Source: Treponema sp. (GTDB lineage Bacteria > Spirochaetota > Spirochaetia > Treponematales > Breznakiellaceae). Taken from it: a stretch of 64,000 bases of DNA. A program made the position numbers and the translations under genes. The DNA lies in NCBI GenBank assembly GCA_009777735.1, contig WRLF01000004.1, positions 62,001 to 126,000 of the forward strand, read 5' to 3'. Under the pieces are notes generated by a model. It worked only from the letters and a program-made list of their open reading frames with translations. It had not been told where the DNA came from and did no database searches. Below, piece by piece: positions 8,365 to 17,550 of the stretch (position 1 is the first letter of the stretch; each line of letters starts with the position of its first letter).

Positions 8365-11178
8365 GTGATGAAAGGTAATTTTATGCAGAAAAAAAACAAT
8401 ATATTCCTGGGATGCCTGCTGCTGCTTCCGGCGGTCATCCCAGCTGACGGTTTCATAACCCCTATTGCACGGATCATCTATGAAGGTGATTCCGCCGTTG
8501 TTAAATTCAGCTGGCTGGTAACAGCGCCGGGGCAGGGAAAATCCCAATCGGCATACCGGATAATGGTTTCATCAACAAGGGCAAATTCCGGTGAATTTAC
8601 AGGAGATATGTGGGATTCGGGGAGAATTTCCGGGCAGAATAATTATGACATTACCTATGCCGGAAGGCCGCTTGCTGCGGGAACAGAGTATTTTTGGTGT
8701 GTAGAGGTGTGGGATGAAAGAAATGCATCCCTGGGCACATCCGCTGTATCAACATTCGAGACAGTTTTGGCAACGGAAAGCGACTGGGGGGGAGCCCGGT
8801 GGCTGCGCGGCACGGCTAACCCGCCATCATCCATGTTCAGAAAGCAATTTACGGTGGACGGCAGTGTTGAAAGGGCCCGTATTTTTATTTCCGGACTTGG
8901 ATTGTATTTGGTAACCGTCAACGGACAGCCTGTTGACGGATCGGTTCTGAACAGCAGCGTGACTCAATACAATAAAACCATCCCTTACGGGATGCATGAC
9001 ATAAAAGACCTTTTGCGGCAGGGTGAAAATGTAATAGGCGTGGAACTGGGAGACGGCCCTTTCAGCGACCGGGGCGGATTCGTCAATTTTTTCTACCATT
9101 TCCGGGGCGGCTGGGACGGTACCGGCAGTTGGGCGCCCTGGCTTACCCCGGCCGATGACACCCAAAGGTTACTGCTCCGAATGGATATCAATTATTCGAA
9201 CAGGCCAACCCAAACAATCGTTTCCGATGACACATGGCGTTTTTCCGATTCCGGACCCATTACCCGGAATGAATTTTGGGAAGGGGAAACATACGATGCC
9301 CGGCGGGAAATGCCCGGCTGGGACAGTCCCGGTTTTACGGAAGGCTGGCAGTGGCGGAATGCGGCGTATACGTCCGCACCTGCGGGAGCAGCATTGCGGT
9401 ATTCGTATGTTGACCCCATGGAAAAAGTCCAGTCTTACGAGCCGGAATCAATAACCCGCCTTTCTGACGGCAGTTGGGTCATAGCTGCCCCCGAAATGAT
9501 GTCGGGCTGGATGTCACTCAGGCTAAATACCCGGAGAGGTGCACAAATTGTAATACAGTACGGCGAAATGTTAAACGAAACAGCGGGCAGGGAAAACAGA
9601 ACCCGGTACCTTGCCGGGAGCGTAAAACCCACGATAGACAGAGGTTTTGGAACAAGAACTGTTTTACAGCAGGATGTTTATATCGCAAAAGGAGAGCCCG
9701 GCGAGGTGTATGAACCAAGATTCAGGTACAGCGGGTTTCAATTTGTTCAAATCAACGGTTATCGCGGGGAAATAACAAAAGATGATATTACATTTTACCG
9801 GGTAAACAATGCCGTCAGAACCACATCCGGTTTCTCTACATCAAGTTCCTATCTAAACCAACTGCATCACATGATGCGGATGACGCTTTTAAGCAATTTC
9901 CACGGCAGACCGACGGACACTCCCGTATTTGAAAAACAGGGGTACGGCGGGGATGTAATTGCGGTTTTGCCTTCCATGACATTCAATTTTGATGTGAGCC
10001 GGTTTTTGCTGCATTATCATGATGCACTGCGGGATACGCAGGGGCAGGACGGCGAAATACTCAACCGCGCCCCCGGCAACGACAGCCACCAGCCTGACGG
10101 CGCAACCCTGGATCCCGCCTGGGGTTCCGTATACATTTTTATTGCCGATACTCTGGCGAATAAATACGGCATGCAAAACATCATTGCGGAACGGTATGAC
10201 AGCATGAAAGCCCTTGCGGACTGGTATATTCAGCAAAGCAGGGACCGGTTTAACTGGACATGGGCGGGTAACAGATTCGGGGACTGGCTGGCGCCGGGTG
10301 ATATAAATAACCCCGATTCAACATCGGGCAGCCCGGAAGGCTCCCAAATAACCGGCGCCGCTTATGTGTATTTCGCTCTGCAAAAAATGGAGCAATTCGC
10401 CCGGCAGCTGGGCAAAACAGCCGATGCCGCACATTTCCGTGATGCCATGGACAATATTGCCAATGCATTTAACACAAATTTATGGAATGAAACATTGGGG
10501 TTTTACCGGGTAAGCAGTCAGTCTTCCGGCCGGTTCCGCCAAACATCAAATTACCTGCCTCTGGCAATGGGCATTGTACCTGCTGACCGCAAAGAGCGGG
10601 TGGTACAGAACATTCTTAATGACATGGAAAGAATTTTCTACCGGATTGACACCGGCTTTTTGGGCGCAGCATTAATTTTGCCATTCCTGTCTGATTACGG
10701 TTCCGATAATGCGGCGTTTAAGGTTTTAAACAACACAAATTTCCCCAGCTGGGGGTATTGGATTGCAAATGGGGCTACATCGCTATGGGAGGAGTTCCCG
10801 CTGCACACCCGCTCCAGAAACCATTTCTTCTGGGGTTCCTACGATAACTGGTTCCACGAATACCTTGCCGGGGTAAGGGATATCAGGGACGGTTACCGGA
10901 CATTTACGTTAAAACCCGCAATAACGGACAGATTAAGCTGGGTACGGCTTGAGCTTGACACGGTAAGGGGCAAACTCATCAGCCATTGGGAAAGATCAGG
11001 CGGCGTAATTACGTATACTGCAGTTGTACCGTTTGGGTCAACCGCTGCCATATATCTTCCCGCAGACGGCGGAAGAACGTATACCGTAAATGAAGGCGCG
11101 GTTTACAAGGGAACGGAGAACGGCTTTGCCGTGTATGAAGCAGGCTCGGGGAATTATATATTCAGAGAGGGAAGATAG
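8365..11178 (+). CDS. Alpha-L-rhamnosidase, GH78 (copy 1)
   Basis: This is a 937-residue secreted enzyme. It has an N-terminal hydrophobic signal (IFLGCLLLLPAVIPADG), a fibronectin-like domain (~30-150), the Bac_rhamnosid_N beta-sandwich (FRKQFTVDGSVERARIFISGLGLYLVTVNG), then the (alpha/alpha)6 barrel and a C-terminal beta domain. The GH78 acid motif is present as TDTPVFEKQGYGGD (Glu 523), and TSLWEEFP (Glu 809/810) matches the second catalytic Glu region. It should remove terminal alpha-L-rhamnose from glycans. It is closely related to the gene at 38627-41515. Unlike that copy it lacks a convincing lipobox Cys at the signal end, so it may be freely secreted. Divergent from the ABC importer operon, it is likely co-regulated with it. 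Confidence 0.9.
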   Translation: MMKGNFMQKKNNIFLGCLLLLPAVIPADGFITPIARIIYEGDSAVVKFSWLVTAPGQGKSQSAYRIMVSSTRANSGEFTGDMWDSGRISGQNNYDITYAGRPLAAGTEYFWCVEVWDERNASLGTSAVSTFETVLATESDWGGARWLRGTANPPSSMFRKQFTVDGSVERARIFISGLGLYLVTVNGQPVDGSVLNSSVTQYNKTIPYGMHDIKDLLRQGENVIGVELGDGPFSDRGGFVNFFYHFRGGWDGTGSWAPWLTPADDTQRLLLRMDINYSNRPTQTIVSDDTWRFSDSGPITRNEFWEGETYDARREMPGWDSPGFTEGWQWRNAAYTSAPAGAALRYSYVDPMEKVQSYEPESITRLSDGSWVIAAPEMMSGWMSLRLNTRRGAQIVIQYGEMLNETAGRENRTRYLAGSVKPTIDRGFGTRTVLQQDVYIAKGEPGEVYEPRFRYSGFQFVQINGYRGEITKDDITFYRVNNAVRTTSGFSTSSSYLNQLHHMMRMTLLSNFHGRPTDTPVFEKQGYGGDVIAVLPSMTFNFDVSRFLLHYHDALRDTQGQDGEILNRAPGNDSHQPDGATLDPAWGSVYIFIADTLANKYGMQNIIAERYDSMKALADWYIQQSRDRFNWTWAGNRFGDWLAPGDINNPDSTSGSPEGSQITGAAYVYFALQKMEQFARQLGKTADAAHFRDAMDNIANAFNTNLWNETLGFYRVSSQSSGRFRQTSNYLPLAMGIVPADRKERVVQNILNDMERIFYRIDTGFLGAALILPFLSDYGSDNAAFKVLNNTNFPSWGYWIANGATSLWEEFPLHTRSRNHFFWGSYDNWFHEYLAGVRDIRDGYRTFTLKPAITDRLSWVRLELDTVRGKLISHWERSGGVITYTAVVPFGSTAAIYLPADGGRTYTVNEGAVYKGTENGFAVYEAGSGNYIFREGR

Positions 11179-11185
11179 TCAAACC

Positions 11186-11215
11186 TTGACTGGTTTTTAA
11201 CGAACAAGGTATAAT
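11186..11215 (+). promoter_or_regulatory. Promoter of the long glycan operon
   Basis: TTGACT (11186-11191), an 18-bp spacer and TATAAT (11210-11215), just after the GH78 stop at 11178. It is one of the best sigma-70-type promoters visible here and probably drives the run of genes to 29572. Confidence 0.7.
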
Positions 11216-11235
11216 AAACGGCAAAGGGGTGGTAT

Positions 11236-12858
11236 ATGAAAGCAAAAAAAACGGTTTTTTATGGTTTTGTGTTTGTTTGCATCATGGTTTTGGCGGGGTT
11301 TACCGCCTGCACAAGGCAGGGAGGCAGAGCCGGAGCGATCTCAGGGGATATTATCGAGATCACCATCATGGAATGGGGCGGAGACGACACATTCTACCGG
11401 GATATTGGCAGTATGAACCTGCGCCCGGATGATTTACGGGCTATGAACCTCGCTATGGCCTATGCAGTTGCCAAAGAATATAAAAACATCAACCCCAATG
11501 TTGCCATTAACTACTACGGCATCAGCGATTGGGCCTACCTTTCATGGGATCAGCACCGTGAAAATTTCCGCATGGAATACGGCGTATACCCCGATATCAT
11601 GACGACACTCGACTTAATCAGCGATGCGCAAAGGGGGCTTATTGCTGACCTGTCAATTTTTGAAGACGACCCCGTATACCAGAGCTTTCATCCGCGGGTA
11701 ATGGCCATGATGAATGTGGAAGGCCGCCAGTTCGGGGTGCCGGAATTTCTTTTACCAAAGGGTATATTTATCAATAAGTCCCTTGCCGAAGAATTCAACA
11801 TCGACGTACCGGATCCCGACTGGACCATCGCCGAGTTTACCCGTTTTATCAATAATTCCAGACCGAATGAATTTTACGGGAGCAACGGCGATTTTGACCT
11901 TGATATGGACATTATCATAACAGGCACACGGGACTTTACCTATATGCTGCTTAACCGGCAAAGCGGCGAACCTTTTGTAAACATCAATTCTCCTGCTACG
12001 CGGAATCTTCTGCGTTTTGCGGCCCAATGGCGGCATAACTCCGTACAGGCAAATTATAATTTAGGCAGAATATCGCAGGAATTTATGGATGCAAACGAAT
12101 CCGCCGGTTATATGTTTTTTGTAAACGGTAAAATGCTGACGTATAACTGGCATTACTGGAATCTGCAGGATTTGGCTCATCCCGATCCCAACCATTGGGG
12201 CTCGGCAAAAATGGCCGACTGGGATTATTACCCCCGCCCATCAACGGATTATATGCCCAACACAGTCGGCGTTGATATTACCCCGTTTGTTATCCGCAAT
12301 TACGCCATGGATGACGGCAATCCGGAGCTTTCCGCCGAAGAAGAAGCAAAACTCAGGGCAACCTGGGATTTTCTCAAATTCTATTTAGCCGACACCCGCT
12401 CATTTGAAGTCCGCGCCCGGCAGATGTACCGGGAAGGCCGTGAAGGCGAGGTGTTACGATCAAGCCTGCACCCTTCTTTTCCCGTTGTTACCGGCCCGGA
12501 ATTCCAGCGCCAAATGGAAATTTGGTTCTCCCCCGAAATACACCAGCGTTTCAGGGACAGAGAAAAAATGCCCGGTTTCCATTACATACTTGAACTGTGG
12601 GAAAACGGTCAATTCTGGGATATATCCGATAAAACATACCCATGGAACTACGATTTTGAAGGGAACCGCAGAGCGATTATCCATGAATGGAATAATGCAG
12701 CAAATCCTGATTATGTGGGCACTTTAAGCACCGATCCCAACTGGCTCGATCAGGTATATGCACGGCTGCCCCAATGGAACACAGCTTTTAACCAGCGATG
12801 GGAAGATGAAACGGCAAAATTACAAGAGGCGCTTGACCGCTATTATCCCAGACCTTAA
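11236..12858 (+). CDS. Extracellular solute-binding lipoprotein
   Basis: This 540-residue protein has a signal peptide and lipobox (GFTACTRQ, Cys about 25). Family features are an early strand ITIMEWGGDD, YKNINPNVAINYYGISDWAYL, PDIMTTLDLISDAQRGLIADLS and a GVPEFLLPKGIFINKSLAEEFNIDVPDPDWTIAEF segment typical of SBP_bac_1 sugar-binding proteins. It should deliver oligosaccharides to one of the two permease pairs downstream. It is the first gene after the 11186 promoter, with AAAGGGG upstream of the ATG. The many aromatic residues suit stacking on sugar rings. Substrate unknown. Confidence 0.9.
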   Translation: MKAKKTVFYGFVFVCIMVLAGFTACTRQGGRAGAISGDIIEITIMEWGGDDTFYRDIGSMNLRPDDLRAMNLAMAYAVAKEYKNINPNVAINYYGISDWAYLSWDQHRENFRMEYGVYPDIMTTLDLISDAQRGLIADLSIFEDDPVYQSFHPRVMAMMNVEGRQFGVPEFLLPKGIFINKSLAEEFNIDVPDPDWTIAEFTRFINNSRPNEFYGSNGDFDLDMDIIITGTRDFTYMLLNRQSGEPFVNINSPATRNLLRFAAQWRHNSVQANYNLGRISQEFMDANESAGYMFFVNGKMLTYNWHYWNLQDLAHPDPNHWGSAKMADWDYYPRPSTDYMPNTVGVDITPFVIRNYAMDDGNPELSAEEEAKLRATWDFLKFYLADTRSFEVRARQMYREGREGEVLRSSLHPSFPVVTGPEFQRQMEIWFSPEIHQRFRDREKMPGFHYILELWENGQFWDISDKTYPWNYDFEGNRRAIIHEWNNAANPDYVGTLSTDPNWLDQVYARLPQWNTAFNQRWEDETAKLQEALDRYYPRP

Positions 12859-12872
12859 AAAAGAGGAAAAGG

Positions 12873-15758
12873 GTGTCAAAATTTAAAGTCATTGTCCTGA
12901 TTTTAATTGTCTGCGCCCTTACCGGTTTGGTTACTGCATTTTTATTCAGCGCCCGCACAGTAAACATTATTCCGGAAAGCCGCAGCCGCACCGATGCCGC
13001 ATATACCCTTTTACGCAATTCCCTTACAAACCCGCGTTATACGTACACTGATTTTCTCACCGATAATCCGCCGGTAATGATGGCTGAACACACCGTTATT
13101 GTCCATGGTGATATTGGCCTCGGTGAAAATGAACGTACAACATTTATTGTTGATGCGCCCGAGGGGGGCATGTATTTTTTTTCCCTTGCCTATAATGCCT
13201 TAAGCACCAGTTTTAACGATATAACCATTGCATTACGGGTTAACGGGGAATTGCAATATGCCGAGGCAAACACCATCATCCTGCCATTTTTCTGGGAAGA
13301 TGAATCAAAAATATACCCTATTGATAAATACGGCGATGAATCGCGCCCCATGCAAAGACAGATACCCGGCCCTTACACGGTATATCTCTTTGACACGAGC
13401 TACACATCGGATATTCCCCTGAATTTCCTTTTGGAGCAGGGTATTAACAGCATTGAAATAACGAATGAAACCTCGCAGCCCCTGTGGCTGGGGGAATTAA
13501 GCGCATTTACGTACCGTCAGCCTGCGCTATACCGTACGCCATCCGGCAGTGTGATACAGGAAAACATCCGCATAAATGCCGCCGATTATGTGATAAAAAA
13601 TTCTTTTAGTGTTTTCAGTGAATCAACTTCCAGCCCTCACATTACCCCTTATGACCCGGTAAACAGAAAAATCAATACGCTTACATTTGACCGGTCGGGC
13701 AACGAAGTTTTTTTTGATTTCATTGCACCCCATGACGGCTATTACGCAATTACTTTCCGCTATCGGACTGAGGTAGAGGACTTTGCTTCTTTTGTCAGTG
13801 TTAAAATTAACGGGGAGTTCCCTTTTGCCGAAACTGCGTCATACCCCCTGCTTCCTGCCGCCGGCAGATGGCGTTTGCATACCCTGGCGGATGAGAACGG
13901 GAACCCGTATTTGGTGCATTTATCACAGGGGACACACACGCTTTCTGTAAAAACCGAAATTGCGCCCATTGCCCGCCAGATACGCGGCCTGCGGCTGCTC
14001 ATTGACCATATAAATCAATTTTCCATTGAGATACGGAAAATTACCGGAACAACCATAGACCGTAACCGCACATGGCGGCTGTCCGAATACATCCCCGAAA
14101 TAAAGGATTATTTAGACGCTTACGATATAATTTTCCGGGATATTATTCATGAAGTTTCCCAATACAGCCCCAGGGGGATGAATTCTTCCGTTATTTCGCC
14201 CATGGTACAGGCAGTGTCGTACCTGGAAAGGCTGCGGGAAAAATATGACGAGCTTCCCCTGTATATTCGCTCACTGAGCGGACAGGACGCATCGGTGCTG
14301 CAGCAGGCGGGCGCCGCTCTGGATTCACTTTACAATAATGTCATCAGAATAAATGCCGTATATGCGGGAAGCGCCCAAAACCTGCCCAGGGAAAACGCTC
14401 ATTTTTTCACCGTGATTGCAGACGGCCTGCGAAAATTATGGCACAGTTACACATCCGATAAATTCAGAATTCGCAACCAGGATGACGCACTCAATGTGTG
14501 GTACGCATCATCATATATGCAGGTTGACATGCTGCAAAGACTCATTGATACCCGCTTTACCCCTCAGACCGGCATCAAAGTAAACCTTTCCGTTATGCCC
14601 GATGCTACAAAGCTCATAATGGCACGGGCCGCCCGGACAAACCCGGATATTGCTTTGGGCATGGCTTCGGGGATGCCATTTGATCTGGCCCTGCGTAACG
14701 CATTATTTGACTTTACCCGGTTTGATGATTTCTGGCAGTTCATGGGCAGTTTTGTGCCGGGCTCGGTCGTCAGTTATATCTTCAATGAAGGCGTGTACGC
14801 AATTCCGGAAACCATTACGTTTGCCGCTGCAGCATACCGTGAAGATATATTAAACCAGTTACGCATACCGCCGCCCGATACGTGGACGGATGTTACCGAA
14901 ATGATGGCTGAATTGCAGCGCTTTGATATGAGTTTTTATCTGCCCATTGCCTCCGGCATAAGCCTGAAAGGGTTTCATCAAACAGCCCCCCTTGTTTACC
15001 AGAACAACGGCCTGCTGTACCGCAGCGACGGTTTAGGCACAGTAATAAACGAAACAAGCGCAGTTCGCGGCATTACTTTTCTGGGGGATTTGTTTACCAC
15101 TTATGCTTTGGCGGAGCAGGTCCCGAATTATTTTAACGCATTCAGGCTTGGGCAAACCCCGGTGGGAATTATTGATGCGGAAACATATTTGCTGTTGAAC
15201 TATGCCGCGCCGGAACTCCTGGGCCAGTGGAGAATAATACCCTACCCCGGCACAGTGCAGGAAGACGGCAGCATTTCCCGCTGGTATATCGCCAACGGCA
15301 CGGGCAGCGTTATTTTTGAAAATACGCGGCAGGCGGACGAGTGCTGGCAATTCCTGAAATGGTTCTTAAGCGAAGAAACGCAGACGGATTTTGCATTTTC
15401 CCTGTATACTAATTACCGTATATTTTATATGCCTTCCAATGAAGGCGCCCTGCGGAACATACCCATTGACGACAGGGACAAACGGATAATTCTGGAATCG
15501 GTTATGTGGCTGCGGGATGTGCCGCGCAGCCCGGGGCATTATTTACTGGAAAGGGGCCTGTCCGATATCTGGAACACGGTTGTTTTTGACGGAACTCCGG
15601 CAAGAGTCGCTATCGACAGGCAGGTAATTGAAATACAGCGTGAGTTCAGAAAGAAAATGACGGAATTCGGTTTTATAAATTCTCTGGGAGAACAACTCAA
15701 ACCCTATACAGTCCGTGAAATTGACTGGGTTATTGAGCAGATAGAAAGCGCAAGGTAA
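12873..15758 (+). CDS. Large two-part membrane-anchored solute-binding protein
   Basis: This 961-residue protein starts at GTG, 14 bp after the previous stop, with AGAGGAAAAG upstream. A hydrophobic N-terminal segment (VIVLILIVCALTGLVTAFLF) is a signal anchor with no lipobox. Residues ~60-400 hold two beta-rich, carbohydrate-binding-like halves (VDAPEGGMYFFSLAYNAL and FIAPHDGYYAITFRYRT are equivalent segments). Residues ~400-530 are helical, and ~535-960 form a normal SBP_bac_1 binding domain (VWYASSYMQVDMLQRL ... GIKVNLSVMPD). Typical binding proteins are 400-550 residues, so this is a fusion of glycan-binding modules to a transporter receptor. It probably holds polymer near the importer. 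Similar long proteins occur with YIP1 and DUF5696 genes in Firmicutes (family knowledge). Confidence 0.8.
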   Translation: MSKFKVIVLILIVCALTGLVTAFLFSARTVNIIPESRSRTDAAYTLLRNSLTNPRYTYTDFLTDNPPVMMAEHTVIVHGDIGLGENERTTFIVDAPEGGMYFFSLAYNALSTSFNDITIALRVNGELQYAEANTIILPFFWEDESKIYPIDKYGDESRPMQRQIPGPYTVYLFDTSYTSDIPLNFLLEQGINSIEITNETSQPLWLGELSAFTYRQPALYRTPSGSVIQENIRINAADYVIKNSFSVFSESTSSPHITPYDPVNRKINTLTFDRSGNEVFFDFIAPHDGYYAITFRYRTEVEDFASFVSVKINGEFPFAETASYPLLPAAGRWRLHTLADENGNPYLVHLSQGTHTLSVKTEIAPIARQIRGLRLLIDHINQFSIEIRKITGTTIDRNRTWRLSEYIPEIKDYLDAYDIIFRDIIHEVSQYSPRGMNSSVISPMVQAVSYLERLREKYDELPLYIRSLSGQDASVLQQAGAALDSLYNNVIRINAVYAGSAQNLPRENAHFFTVIADGLRKLWHSYTSDKFRIRNQDDALNVWYASSYMQVDMLQRLIDTRFTPQTGIKVNLSVMPDATKLIMARAARTNPDIALGMASGMPFDLALRNALFDFTRFDDFWQFMGSFVPGSVVSYIFNEGVYAIPETITFAAAAYREDILNQLRIPPPDTWTDVTEMMAELQRFDMSFYLPIASGISLKGFHQTAPLVYQNNGLLYRSDGLGTVINETSAVRGITFLGDLFTTYALAEQVPNYFNAFRLGQTPVGIIDAETYLLLNYAAPELLGQWRIIPYPGTVQEDGSISRWYIANGTGSVIFENTRQADECWQFLKWFLSEETQTDFAFSLYTNYRIFYMPSNEGALRNIPIDDRDKRIILESVMWLRDVPRSPGHYLLERGLSDIWNTVVFDGTPARVAIDRQVIEIQREFRKKMTEFGFINSLGEQLKPYTVREIDWVIEQIESAR

Positions 15759-15770
15759 AAGGGAAGAGAG

Positions 15771-16679
15771 ATGAAAAATAAAAAAAGGTCAAGAACAGCA
15801 ATAGACGGCTTGCATGCGCTTGGCCTGCTGTTACCTTATGGGGTGTTGTTTTCCCTGTTTATCGCCATACCCATTGCGGTGGCAATTTATTTATCATTTA
15901 CCTATTTTGATTTGGTACAGGCGCCTTCATTTGCCGGTTTATACAACTATATTACTTTGCTCACCCAGGATACGGTTTTTTTCCGGCATGTGTTGCCGAA
16001 CACAATCCAGTTTGCCTTGATTGTCGGCCCGGGCGGTTATGTCATTTCCTTTCTGATGGCATGGATGCTTTCCCAGATACAAAAAGTTCCCCGCACGGTG
16101 CTTGCCCTTCTTTTGTATTCGCCGTCTTTGGCCGGCGGCGTGTTTATCAGCGTATTATGGCGGACAATTTTTTCCGGCAACCAATCCGGTTATATTAATG
16201 CGATTCTTTTGCGCTGGAATATTATCCAAACCCCTGTTCAATTTTTACAGTCGCCGGATTTTTTAATGGGCATCATGATCCTTGTTTCACTGTGGAGCGC
16301 AATGGGCATCGGGTTTCTGGCAATGCTGGCCGGCATATTAAACATAAATGAAGAACTGTATGAAGCGGCCTATATTGACGGCCTGCGCAACCGTTTCCAG
16401 GAAATAGTGTACATCACGATCCCGTCCATGAAACCGCAAATGCTTTTTGGCGCGGTAATGGCCATTGTAGGAGCATTTAACAACGGGGCAATCGGCGTTG
16501 CGCTTTCCGGCGCAAACCCCACACCGCAGTATTCGGGGCAGTTGATTACAAACCACATTGATGACTATGGATTCCTGCGATACGAAATGGGTTATGCGGC
16601 AGCGGTGTCCGTTGCCCTGCTGTGTATGGTGTGGGTGTTCTCAAAACTTGCATATACATTTTTTGGGGAGAAGGACTGA
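15771..16679 (+). CDS. Sugar ABC transporter permease, MalF/UgpA type
   Basis: This 302-residue membrane protein has a six-helix pattern and the EAA loop [27 protein letters not shown]. Segments [23 protein letters not shown] and [19 protein letters not shown] are typical of the MalF/UgpA group. It starts 12 bp after the large binding protein with a GGGAAGAGAG ribosome binding site. It pairs with the permease that follows 1 bp after its stop. It should import the ligand bound by one or both preceding binding proteins. Confidence 0.92.
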   Translation: MKNKKRSRTAIDGLHALGLLLPYGVLFSLFIAIPIAVAIYLSFTYFDLVQAPSFAGLYNYITLLTQDTVFFRHVLPNTIQFALIVGPGGYVISFLMAWMLSQIQKVPRTVLALLLYSPSLAGGVFISVLWRTIFSGNQSGYINAILLRWNIIQTPVQFLQSPDFLMGIMILVSLWSAMGIGFLAMLAGILNINEELYEAAYIDGLRNRFQEIVYITIPSMKPQMLFGAVMAIVGAFNNGAIGVALSGANPTPQYSGQLITNHIDDYGFLRYEMGYAAAVSVALLCMVWVFSKLAYTFFGEKD

Positions 16680-16680
16680 T

Positions 16681-17550
16681 ATGGCAAGCTTTCAGGGCAT
16701 GAAAATTAACCCAAAAAAATTTCATGTATCACAGCTTAAATTTTATCTTGTGATAATACCTGTCGCCCTTTTCATGACATTGCCGATTATATACATCCTT
16801 AACCAGGCATTTAAGCCCCTGGAAGAACTGTTCCGTTTCCCCCCCACATTTATTGTCCGCCGCCCTACCCTGCTGAATTTCCGCATGATTATGGACCTTA
16901 CTTCCGGTACCGGAATCCCCATGTCCCGGTTTTTAATTAACACCATCATAGTTACCGTGTTCACGGTGGGCTTGTCTGTGTTAATTACCGCAATGTCCGC
17001 TTACGCATTTTCCAAGAAAAAATTCCGCGCCAAAGAATGGCTGTTCAGACTGAACCAGGCAGCCTTGATGTTTGTACCTGCCGCCGTAGGTATCCCCCGC
17101 TATTTAATTATTGTGAATATTGGTCTAAACAATAATTTTCTCGTGCATATTCTGCCCCTCCTGGTCATGCCGGTGGCATTGTTTCTCGTCAAGCAATTTG
17201 TCGATCAAGTGCCGGATTCCCTCATTGAATCGGCACGGCTGGACGGCGCCGGAGAAATTACCGTGATGCTCAAAATTGTTTTTCCGTTAATTAAACCCGC
17301 CCTTGCCACAGTGGGCATCCTGTGTTTCCAGATAGTATGGGGAGCAACGGAAGCTTCGAATTTATATCTCGTAGACGATACGTTAAAATCATTTGCATTT
17401 TATATTGGAACCCTTGCCACCCTGAATACGCCCGCAATGGCAGGGGTACAGGCGGCGGCTTCGCTTATCATGTTTCTGCCAAATTTGATTATCTTTATTG
17501 CCATGCAGTCACGGGTCATGAATACCATGAGCCATTCGGGGATAAAATGA
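16681..17550 (+). CDS. Sugar ABC transporter permease, MalG/UgpE type
   Basis: This is a 289-residue protein from ATG 16681 (MASFQGMKINPKK). A longer frame upstream runs into the previous gene and is rejected, because a GGGGAGAAGG site sits just before 16681. It has six predicted helices and the EAA loop IESARLDGAGEITVMLKIVFPLIKP. It partners the permease at 15771-16679. Its TGA overlaps the next ATG (ATGA), so translation of the NHL/YIP1 protein is coupled. Confidence 0.92.
   Translation: MASFQGMKINPKKFHVSQLKFYLVIIPVALFMTLPIIYILNQAFKPLEELFRFPPTFIVRRPTLLNFRMIMDLTSGTGIPMSRFLINTIIVTVFTVGLSVLITAMSAYAFSKKKFRAKEWLFRLNQAALMFVPAAVGIPRYLIIVNIGLNNNFLVHILPLLVMPVALFLVKQFVDQVPDSLIESARLDGAGEITVMLKIVFPLIKPALATVGILCFQIVWGATEASNLYLVDDTLKSFAFYIGTLATLNTPAMAGVQAAASLIMFLPNLIIFIAMQSRVMNTMSHSGIK

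Noticed and set aside
16558-16680. Longer start for the permease at 16681
   Set aside because: The upstream frame lies inside the preceding permease gene, its residues are Cys- and Trp-rich and atypical, and a ribosome binding site precedes 16681.
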